Source: DASQFI01 sp035633215 (GTDB lineage Bacteria; Acidobacteriota; Vicinamibacteria; Vicinamibacterales; SCN-69-37). From it: DNA of 64,000 bases. Below are positions 57,625 to 64,000 of this stretch, one piece after another. Within the stretch, counting starts at the first letter, position 1. Each line of letters opens with the position of its first letter. Made by a program: the position numbers and the translations under genes. The DNA lies in assembly GCA_035633215.1 (NCBI GenBank), contig DASQFI010000064.1:1-64000 (forward strand). The letters run 5' to 3'. The notes below the pieces were generated by a model. It was not told the DNA's origin. It made no database searches and worked only from the letters and a program-made list of their open reading frames with translations.

Positions 57625-59931
57625 ATGCGCGTGGCGGTGATCGGCGGCGGGCCAGCAGGCCTCTACTTCGGCCTGCTGCTCAAGAAGGCGCGACCCAACG
57701 CCGACGTCACGGTGCTCGAACGCAACCGGCCCGACGACACGTTCGGCTGGGGTGTCGTCTTCTCCGATCAGACGCTCGGCAATTTTCGAGCCGCCGACCC
57801 CGAGACCTTCGATCGGATCACGGCGAGCTTTGCGCATTGGGATGACATCGACGTGCACGTGCGCGGGCGCGTGATCTCGTCGAGCGGGCACGGATTCGCC
57901 GGGATTGCGCGCCGAAAGCTGCTCGCGATCCTGCAGGATCGGGCCGCCGGCCTGGGCGTCGATCTCCGATTCCAAACGGACCTCGAGCACGACGGCCACC
58001 TGGCGGCACACGGCCTGGCCGGCGCGGACCTGATTGTCGCGGCCGACGGCGCGAGGAGCGCCGTGCGGGCTCGCCACGCCGCGCATTTCCGCCCGGATCT
58101 CGACGTGCGAACGGCCAGGTTCATCTGGCTCGGCACGACGTTCCCATTCGAGGCGTTCACGTTCTACTTCGTGGAAAACACGGCCGGCGTGTTTCAGGCG
58201 CACTGCTACCGGTTCGACGCCGAGACGTCCACCTTCATCGTCGAGTGCGACGAGACGTCGTGGCGGAACGCGGGGTTCGACAAGCTCGACCTGGACAGCA
58301 CGGCGGCGGCCTGCGAATCGCTGTTCGCCCCCTGGCTCGACGGACACCGCCTGATGTCGAACGCTCGCCATCTGGCGGAGCCGTGGAGCAGCTTCGTGCG
58401 CGTGCGGAACGAGTCGTGGTTTCACGGCAACGTGGTGCTGATCGGCGACGCCGCGCACACCGCGCACTTCTCCATCGGCTCGGGCACCAAACTGGCGATG
58501 GAAGACGCCATCACCCTCGCCCGGCTCATGACCGACGGCCGGCCGATTCCGGACGCGCTTGCAGCCTACCAGACCGAACGGATGACTGAGGCCCTTCGGC
58601 TGCAGAATGCGGCCCGCAATTCGATGGAGTGGTTCGAGAACGTGAAGCGGTACATCACCCTCGAGCCGGAGCAGTTCACCTACTCGCTCCTGACGCGCAG
58701 CCAGCGCGTCAGCCATGAGAATCTCCGGCTCCGCGATCCGCGGTATCTGCACGGCGTTGAACGCTGGTTTGGCGCGCGCGCGGGGGGAGACACCGGCCGT
58801 GCGGAGGCACCGCCTGCTGCCCCGGCGCCGCCGCCGATGTTCACACCCTTTTCGCTTCGCGGCCTCACGCTCGAGAATCGCGTCGTCGTGGCGCCGATGG
58901 ACATGTACTGTGCCGAGGACGGCACGCCCACCGACTTCCACCTCGTGCATCTGGGGACGCGGGCCATCGGCGGCGCCGGCCTCGTCATCACCGAGATGAC
59001 GTGCGTCTCGCCCGAGGCACGCATCTCGCTGGGCTGTACCGGCATGTACAAACCCGCCCACGTCGCGGCCTGGCGGCGCATCGTGACCTTCGTGCACCAG
59101 CACAGCCGCGCCAAGATCTGCCTGCAGCTGGGCCATTCCGGGCGCAAGGGATCCACCAGACTGGCGTGGGAGGGCACGGATGTGCCGCTCGACTCCGGCA
59201 ACTGGGAGGTGGTCGGCCCGTCCGCCCTGCGGCACGCGCCGTTCATGCACCTTCCGCGCGAGATGACCCGCGCGGATATGGACGCCGTGCGCGACGGGTT
59301 CATCGCCGCCACCTGCATGGCCATCGATGCCGGCTTCGACATGCTCGAGCTGCATTGCGCGCACGGGTACCTCCTCTCGAGCTTCATCACGCCCTTGAGC
59401 AATCACCGCACCGACGAGTACGGCGGGGCTTTCGACAACCGCCTCCGCTATCCGGTCGAAGTCTGTCGCGCCATCCGATCGGCGTGGCCGGACGACCGGC
59501 CGCTGTCCGTTCGCATCTCGGCGACGGACTGGGTCGAGAACGGCGTCACGGGCGAGGACGCCGTCGTGATCGCGCGAGCCTTTGTCGCGGCCGGAGCCGA
59601 TATCATCCACGTCTCGACCGGCCAGACGTCGGTCGATGCCAAGCCCGTCTACGGGCGGATGTTTCAAACGCCGTTCAGCGATCAAGTGCGCAACGAGGCC
59701 CGCGTGCCCACGATTGCGGTCGGCAACATCACCGAGGCCGACCAGGTGAACGCCATCATCGCGGCCGGCCGGGCCGATCTGTGCGCGCTGGCGCGCCCGC
59801 ACCTCGTCGATCCGTTCTGGACGCTGCACGCCGCCGCGGAAATGGGGTACACCGCGCAGCATTGGCCGTCCCAGTACTTGACCGGCAAACAGCAGCTCGA
59901 GCGCCAGCTGCGCAGGAAGGCCACGACATGA
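57625..59931 (+). CDS. Bifunctional aryl-CoA monooxygenase/reductase (2-aminobenzoyl-CoA or salicylyl-CoA type)
   Basis: 768 residues from the ATG at 57625; the frame is open upstream but the FAD motif starts here (MRVAVIGGGPAGLYFGLLLK). N-half: p-hydroxybenzoate-hydroxylase-type FAD domain, with RTARFIWLGTTFPFEAFTFY and GNVVLIGDAAHTAHFSIGSG. C-half (from about 410): old-yellow-enzyme reductase, MFTPFSLRGLTLENRVVVAP, KICLQLGHSGRKGSTRLAWE, FDMLELHCAHGYLLSSFITP, DEYGGAFDNRLRYP. The same fusion is known for 2-aminobenzoyl-CoA monooxygenase/reductase and salicylyl-CoA 5-hydroxylase. It hydroxylates and reduces the ring of the CoA ester; first gene of an operon with beta-oxidation enzymes and a CoA ligase. 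Confidence 0.88.
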   Translation: MRVAVIGGGPAGLYFGLLLKKARPNADVTVLERNRPDDTFGWGVVFSDQTLGNFRAADPETFDRITASFAHWDDIDVHVRGRVISSSGHGFAGIARRKLLAILQDRAAGLGVDLRFQTDLEHDGHLAAHGLAGADLIVAADGARSAVRARHAAHFRPDLDVRTARFIWLGTTFPFEAFTFYFVENTAGVFQAHCYRFDAETSTFIVECDETSWRNAGFDKLDLDSTAAACESLFAPWLDGHRLMSNARHLAEPWSSFVRVRNESWFHGNVVLIGDAAHTAHFSIGSGTKLAMEDAITLARLMTDGRPIPDALAAYQTERMTEALRLQNAARNSMEWFENVKRYITLEPEQFTYSLLTRSQRVSHENLRLRDPRYLHGVERWFGARAGGDTGRAEAPPAAPAPPPMFTPFSLRGLTLENRVVVAPMDMYCAEDGTPTDFHLVHLGTRAIGGAGLVITEMTCVSPEARISLGCTGMYKPAHVAAWRRIVTFVHQHSRAKICLQLGHSGRKGSTRLAWEGTDVPLDSGNWEVVGPSALRHAPFMHLPREMTRADMDAVRDGFIAATCMAIDAGFDMLELHCAHGYLLSSFITPLSNHRTDEYGGAFDNRLRYPVEVCRAIRSAWPDDRPLSVRISATDWVENGVTGEDAVVIARAFVAAGADIIHVSTGQTSVDAKPVYGRMFQTPFSDQVRNEARVPTIAVGNITEADQVNAIIAAGRADLCALARPHLVDPFWTLHAAAEMGYTAQHWPSQYLTGKQQLERQLRRKATT

Positions 59932-60725
59932 CGGATGCACGCGCCGGTGTCCTTCGGGATCAGCACGCGGTCGTGACCGGCGGGGGCCGGGGAATCGGTG
60001 CCGCGATCGCGTCGGCGCTCGCAGCCGAGGGCGCCGACGTGACGGTCATGGGCCGGACATCCGACGATCTCCAGCGGCACGCCGACTCGCTTCACCAGCT
60101 GTTCGGCGGCCGGGTCCAGGCGGTACGCTGCGATGTGAGCGATGCGCACGATGTCCACCGCGCGTTCGCCGAGGCCGCACGGGACTTCGGCCCCGTCACG
60201 ATCCTCGTCAACAACGCCGGCCAGTCGGACGCCGCGCCCTTCCAGGAGACGTCGCTGGCCTCGTGGGAACGGATGCTCTCGGTTAACCTCACGGGCTCGT
60301 TCCTCTGCATCCAGCAAGTGTTGCCGGCGATGATCGCGGCCGGCGCTGGACGCCTGGTGAACATCGCGTCGACGGCCGGCTTGAAGGGCTACGCCAGAAT
60401 CGCCGGCTACTGCGCGTCGAAGCACGGCGTCATCGGTCTCACGCGTGCGCTCGCCGCCGAGACGGCGAGAAACGGCATCACCGTCAACGCCGTCTGTCCT
60501 GGGTACACGGACAACACGGACATGCTCGAGGCGGCCGTGAGCAACGTCGTGCGGACGACGGGCCGGACAGTGGACGAGGCTCGAGCCACGCTGGCCAGGC
60601 AGGCGCCGCGCGGAACGCTTGTCACCCCGCAAGAAGTCGCCGATGCCGTGCGCTGGCTCTGTTCGCCGGGCGCCTCGGCCATCACAGGCCAGGCCATCGC
60701 GGTCGCCGGCGGCGAGGTGATGTGA
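59928..60725 (+). CDS. SDR-family 3-hydroxyacyl-CoA dehydrogenase-like
   Basis: 265 residues; the ATG overlaps the preceding stop by four bases. NAD site VVTGGGRGIGAAIASALA, NNAG in VTILVNNAGQSD, catalytic Ser in NIASTAGLKG, YCASK (Tyr and Lys), VCPGYTDNTDM. Classical short-chain dehydrogenase. Inside this operon it most likely oxidises a hydroxyacyl-CoA intermediate after ring cleavage or hydration. Coupled on both sides to neighbouring genes. Confidence 0.9.
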   Translation: MTDARAGVLRDQHAVVTGGGRGIGAAIASALAAEGADVTVMGRTSDDLQRHADSLHQLFGGRVQAVRCDVSDAHDVHRAFAEAARDFGPVTILVNNAGQSDAAPFQETSLASWERMLSVNLTGSFLCIQQVLPAMIAAGAGRLVNIASTAGLKGYARIAGYCASKHGVIGLTRALAAETARNGITVNAVCPGYTDNTDMLEAAVSNVVRTTGRTVDEARATLARQAPRGTLVTPQEVADAVRWLCSPGASAITGQAIAVAGGEVM

Positions 60726-61534
60726 TGATCGCGCCGAAGCATTTTCGCTGGACTACGGATCGCCGCGTGGCGACCATCACGCTCGATCGCCCTGAACGAA
60801 AGAACCCGCTGACGTTCGAGTCCTACGCCGAATTGACGACAACCTTCCGCGCGCTTGGCGAGGGCACGGACATCCGCGCCGTCGTCCTCACCGGCAGCGG
60901 CGGCAACTTCTGTTCGGGCGGCGACGTCCACGAGATCATCGGACCGCTCGTCGTCATGCGCGAGCGCGGCGACGCGGAGGGCCTGCGACGGTTCACGCGC
61001 ATGACGGGGGATCTGGTCAAGGCCATGCGCGCGTGTCCGCAGCCAATCGTGGCCGCCATCGACGGCGTCTGCGCGGGCGCCGGCGCCATTCTTGCGATGG
61101 CGAGCGACCTGCGGCTCGGGACCGCACGCAGCAAGGTCGCGTTCCTGTTCGTCAAGGTCGGCCTCTCCGGCGCGGACATGGGCGCGTGTGCGATGCTGCC
61201 CCGTCTCATCGGCCACGGCCGTGCGAGCGAGCTGCTCTACACCGGACGCGTCATGGACGGCGTCGAAGCCGAGCGGTGGGGGTTCTACAACAGGCTGGCT
61301 GATCCGGACGCTCTCTTGACGGAGGCCACCGCGCTCGCGCGATCCCTCGCCGAGGGCCCGACGTTCGCCCATGCGATGACGAAAAAGTGCCTGCATGCCG
61401 AATGGGACATGAGCCTCGAGGCCGCGATTTCAGCCGAGGCGGAGACCCAGGCCGTGTGCATGGAGACCGAAGACTTCGCCCGGGCCTATCGCGCGTTCGT
61501 CGAGAAGCGGACGCCCGTGTTCGAGGGAGACTGA
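60725..61534 (+). CDS. Enoyl-CoA hydratase/isomerase family protein
   Basis: 269 residues. The ATG (60725) shares one base with the SDR stop; a GTG three bases earlier is possible. Crotonase landmarks: RVATITLDRPERKNPLTFES, VVLTGSGGNFCSGGDVHEII (oxyanion hole), ACPQPIVAAIDGVCAGAGAI, DLRLGTARSKVAFLFVKVGL, SGADMGACAMLPRLIG. The usual catalytic Glu of hydratases in the G-x-x-PE-x-G region reads SGADMG, so an Asp may replace it and the reaction could differ (hydrolase or ring-opening). Probable role in ring cleavage or beta-oxidation of the ring-derived CoA ester. Confidence 0.88.
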   Translation: MIAPKHFRWTTDRRVATITLDRPERKNPLTFESYAELTTTFRALGEGTDIRAVVLTGSGGNFCSGGDVHEIIGPLVVMRERGDAEGLRRFTRMTGDLVKAMRACPQPIVAAIDGVCAGAGAILAMASDLRLGTARSKVAFLFVKVGLSGADMGACAMLPRLIGHGRASELLYTGRVMDGVEAERWGFYNRLADPDALLTEATALARSLAEGPTFAHAMTKKCLHAEWDMSLEAAISAEAETQAVCMETEDFARAYRAFVEKRTPVFEGD

Positions 61535-61555
61535 CAGACGCCGGCGCGGGCTGCT

Positions 61556-62707
61556 ATGACCGATCGCACGTATCTCAACTGGCCGTTCCTCGACGAGGCG
61601 CATCGAGAGCTGCACCGCGCCGTCGAGGCGTGGCGCGATCGCGATCTGCGCCTCCAGGACGACGCGGATCCGTATGCGGCATGCCGCTCGTACGTCTCGC
61701 AACTCGGCGAAGCCGGCTGGTTGAAGTACGCGGTGCCCGGGGGAAATGGCGGGCCGGACACCCTGGATGTGCGATCAATCTGCCTCATCCGCGAAACTCT
61801 CGGATACGCGTCGGGTCTGGCGGAATTCGCCTTTGCGATGCAAGGGCTGGGGTCAGGGCCCATCGCCCTCTTCGGATCCGACGCGCTCAAGAAGCAGTAC
61901 TTGCCGGAGGCGGCTGCGGGCCGGTCCATCGCGGCCTTTGCGATCTCGGAAGCTGGAGCTGGGTCCGATCTCTCCGCCATGCAGACCGTTGCCCGGCGCG
62001 ACGGCGCGTCCATCGTCATCAATGGCGAGAAAACGTGGATCTCCAACGCCGGTCTGGCCGGTCACTATGTCGTGTTCTGCCGGTGGCCGGACGGCGGCGA
62101 GAAGAGTTTTCTGGCGGTCGTCGTGGATGCGGACAATCCGGGACTCTCCGTGGGCGCTGCGATCGAGGTCATGGCGCCGCATCCGCTCGGCACGATCATG
62201 TTCCGCGATTGCCGGGTGGCAGCCGACCACGTCATCGGCGAACCGGGCAAGGGCATGCGGGTCGCGCTCGGTACGCTCGACGTGTTCCGCACAACCGTTG
62301 GCGCCGCGGCGGTTGGGTTCGCCAGGCGCGCGCTCGACGAGGCGCTTCGTCATGTCCGCAGCCGCATCGCGTTCGGCAAGCCGCTCTCGGAATTCCAGAT
62401 GACGCAGGCTCGGCTTGCCGACATGGCCACGGCCATCGACGCGGCGGCGCTTCTGGTCTATCGCGCCGCCTGGGTCCGGGATCGAGGCGCCGACCGCATC
62501 ACGCGCGAGGCGGCCATGGCCAAGCTCGTGGCAACCGAGTCGGCGCAGCGTGTGATCGACGACGCCGTGCAGCTGCTCGGAGGACGGGGCGTCGTCCGCG
62601 GTGAGCCGGTGGAACGCCTGTATCGCGAGATCCGGGCGCTTCGCATCTACGAGGGCACGAGCGAGATTCAGAAACTCGTCATTGCGGGACAACTGCTTCG
62701 GGACTGA
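61556..62707 (+). CDS. Acyl-CoA dehydrogenase
   Basis: 383 residues, 21 bases after the hydratase. FAD and substrate motifs: AFAISEAGAGSDLSAMQTVA, INGEKTWISNAGLAGHYVVF, RIAFGKPLSEFQMTQARLAD, AVQLLGGRGVVRGEPVERLY, and RIYEGTSEIQKLVIAGQLL with the Glu base of short/medium-chain enzymes. It introduces a double bond in an acyl-CoA using FAD and electron-transfer flavoprotein. In this operon the substrate should be the alicyclic or dicarboxylic CoA ester derived from the ring. Confidence 0.92.
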   Translation: MTDRTYLNWPFLDEAHRELHRAVEAWRDRDLRLQDDADPYAACRSYVSQLGEAGWLKYAVPGGNGGPDTLDVRSICLIRETLGYASGLAEFAFAMQGLGSGPIALFGSDALKKQYLPEAAAGRSIAAFAISEAGAGSDLSAMQTVARRDGASIVINGEKTWISNAGLAGHYVVFCRWPDGGEKSFLAVVVDADNPGLSVGAAIEVMAPHPLGTIMFRDCRVAADHVIGEPGKGMRVALGTLDVFRTTVGAAAVGFARRALDEALRHVRSRIAFGKPLSEFQMTQARLADMATAIDAAALLVYRAAWVRDRGADRITREAAMAKLVATESAQRVIDDAVQLLGGRGVVRGEPVERLYREIRALRIYEGTSEIQKLVIAGQLLRD

Positions 62708-62708
62708 C

Positions 62709-64000
62709 ATGACGCGCCACGCCTCCCACGCCGACTCGTTCGTTGAGGATCGCCTGCCTCCGCGGGTGTTGTGGCCCCGAATGGACTGGTCCGGCGTGCC
62801 GGAGCTGCGCTATCCCGATCACGTCAACGCCGCCGCCGAGTTGCTCGACAAGTGGGTCGAGGATGGCCATGGCGAGCGGACGGTGTTCCACCACGCGGCA
62901 GGTCCCTGGACGTACCGCCGGCTGTTCGAGGCGGCCAACCGCATCGCGCACGTACTGGTGGTCGAGCTCGGGCTCGTTCCCGGCGGGCGCGTGCTGCTTC
63001 GGGCCCCGAATCAGCCCATGCTCGTCGCCTGCTGGTTCGCCGTGATCAAGGCCGGCGGCATCGCCGTCACGACGATGCCGCTGCTTCGCGTGCGCGAGCT
63101 CGCGGAGATCATTCTCAAGACTGGCGTCAGCATCGCGATCACCGATGCGCGCGTCGCCGCCGACCTCGAGGCGGCGTTCGCCGCCTGTCCGGGTGCCCGC
63201 GTCGTGCAGTTCAATGTGGACGATGGCGGTGGTGACGTTCCAACACTCTCGCCGCCACTCGAGGCGCTGATGAGCGCCCGGCCGCCCCGCTTCGAGAATG
63301 TCCGCACCGCCGCGGACCAGCCAGCCATTATCGCGTTCACGTCCGGCACCACCGGCCGCGCCAAAGGGACAGTGCACTTTCATCGCGATCTGCTGGCGGT
63401 GACCGACACGTATGGGCGCTACGTACTGCGGCCGGAGTCCGACGACATCTTCATCGGATCGCCACCCCTCGCTTTCACGTACGCGCTCGGCGGGCTCGTC
63501 CTCTTTCCCATGCGCTTTGGGGCGGCGGCGGCGCTCCTCGAGCAGGCCTCGCCGCCGTTGATGTTGGAAGGCATCGAGCGGTACCGCGCCACGATCACGG
63601 TCACCTCCCCCACCGGCTACCGCGCCATGCTGAAACAGGCGGGCGGGTTCGACCTGTCCAGTCTGCGCAAGTGCATCTCAGCCGGCGAGACGTTGCCGGC
63701 CGCGACATTTGACGCCTGGCTCAACGCGGTCGGCATCCGGCTGATGGACGGGATCGGTTCGACCGAGTTGCTCCACATGTTCATCGGCTGCACCGCCGAG
63801 GACGCGCGACCCGGGTCCACGGGCCGCGTCGTGCCCGGCTACCGCGCCATCGTGGTCGACGAGGACGGTACCGACGTGCCGACCGGCACCATTGGCCGCC
63901 TCGCGGTTGCCGGACCGACCGGCTGCCGCTACCTGGACGACCTCGACAACCAGCGGAAGTACGTTCAACACGGCTGGAACCTCACGGGCGATGCCTACCG
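62709..64000 (+). CDS. Aryl-CoA ligase (2-aminobenzoate/benzoate-CoA ligase type), incomplete at the window end
   Basis: 430 residues are visible from an ATG one base after the acyl-CoA dehydrogenase stop; the C-terminal domain lies beyond the window. Adenylate-forming motifs: PAIIAFTSGTTGRAKGTVHF (P loop), DIFIGSPPLAFTYALGGLVL, ATITVTSPTGYRAMLKQAGG, LRKCISAGETLPAATF, MDGIGSTELLHMFIG (A5), GRLAVAGPTGCRYLDD, and NLTGDAY at the edge. Close in layout to benzoate and 2-aminobenzoate CoA ligases. It would make the aryl-CoA used by the monooxygenase at the head of the operon. Confidence 0.9.
   Translation, partial: MTRHASHADSFVEDRLPPRVLWPRMDWSGVPELRYPDHVNAAAELLDKWVEDGHGERTVFHHAAGPWTYRRLFEAANRIAHVLVVELGLVPGGRVLLRAPNQPMLVACWFAVIKAGGIAVTTMPLLRVRELAEIILKTGVSIAITDARVAADLEAAFAACPGARVVQFNVDDGGGDVPTLSPPLEALMSARPPRFENVRTAADQPAIIAFTSGTTGRAKGTVHFHRDLLAVTDTYGRYVLRPESDDIFIGSPPLAFTYALGGLVLFPMRFGAAAALLEQASPPLMLEGIERYRATITVTSPTGYRAMLKQAGGFDLSSLRKCISAGETLPAATFDAWLNAVGIRLMDGIGSTELLHMFIGCTAEDARPGSTGRVVPGYRAIVVDEDGTDVPTGTIGRLAVAGPTGCRYLDDLDNQRKYVQHGWNLTGDAY

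Noticed and set aside
59001..59927. N-terminal extension of the SDR gene through the monooxygenase gene
   Set aside because: The open frame upstream is out of frame with the monooxygenase and Arg-rich; the SDR dinucleotide fold starts right after the ATG at 59928.
57088..59940. A 950-codon open frame antisense to the bifunctional monooxygenase
   Set aside because: The sense strand has clear FAD and OYE motifs; the antisense reading has none.

Overview
The window is GC-rich chromosomal DNA that looks like an acidobacterium, most likely of the Vicinamibacteria (subdivision 6) type, probably from a metagenome assembly. The reasons are several PadR regulator plus orphan MacB/FtsX-type permease (ADOP) pairs, a Pkn-type kinase with C-terminal propeller repeats, PQQ dehydrogenases with an embedded cytochrome c, sortilin-like BNR proteins and small YVGPD-type membrane proteins. 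This assignment rests on gene content and recall of families, not on a search.

Layout. 1-1.5 kb: the end of an IS3 transposase and small membrane proteins. 1.8-6.5 kb: a decayed integrative element lying between an intact tRNA-Arg(TCT) and a 47-bp copy of its 3' half; it holds broken serine-recombinase pieces, a frameshifted winged-helix gene, a Shedu-like defence remnant, a secreted cupin and two small secreted proteins. 6.7-10.6 kb: outer-membrane proteins, a frameshifted PQQ dehydrogenase, a YdeI-like protein and a PagL-like protein. 10.7-28.6 kb: three PadR/ADOP modules (the third truncated), a solo ADOP, DUF418 and GltS transporters, an M23 peptidase, an HD-GYP response regulator and small enzymes. 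28.8-32.3 kb: a 3.5-kb transposon inserted in a 9-mer tandem array; it carries a SWIM-DDE transposase, a divergent ribbon-helix-helix gene, a winged-helix protein, a membrane coiled-coil protein and a complete tRNA-Gly(GCC). 32.3-38 kb: a bactofilin/RDD protein with a sigma factor, then a Ser/Thr kinase. 38-39.8 kb: a sulfur-type LLM monooxygenase remnant behind an ATP-grasp gene whose leader shows the full layout of cysteine attenuation. 39.8-53.6 kb: an ABC ATPase, an ADOP, a TPR/di-haem cytochrome pair, two flavoproteins, a hydrolase, a polytopic membrane protein and tRNA-His. 53.8-57.5 kb: a proline-racemase-family enzyme and a large BNR protein. 57.6-64 kb (runs off the end): a tightly coupled CoA-dependent aromatic operon, probably for 2-aminobenzoate.

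The two observations most worth following are the leader at 39.56-39.76 kb (sigma70-like promoter, leaderless 28-codon ORF with six Cys codons, mutually exclusive hairpins, terminator, ATP-grasp, LLM oxidoreductase) and the tRNA-carrying transposon at 28.84-32.32 kb. There are no rRNA genes and no CRISPR array. Several breaks (PQQ dehydrogenase, DUF3667 protein) are single-base changes that could be real decay or assembly error.
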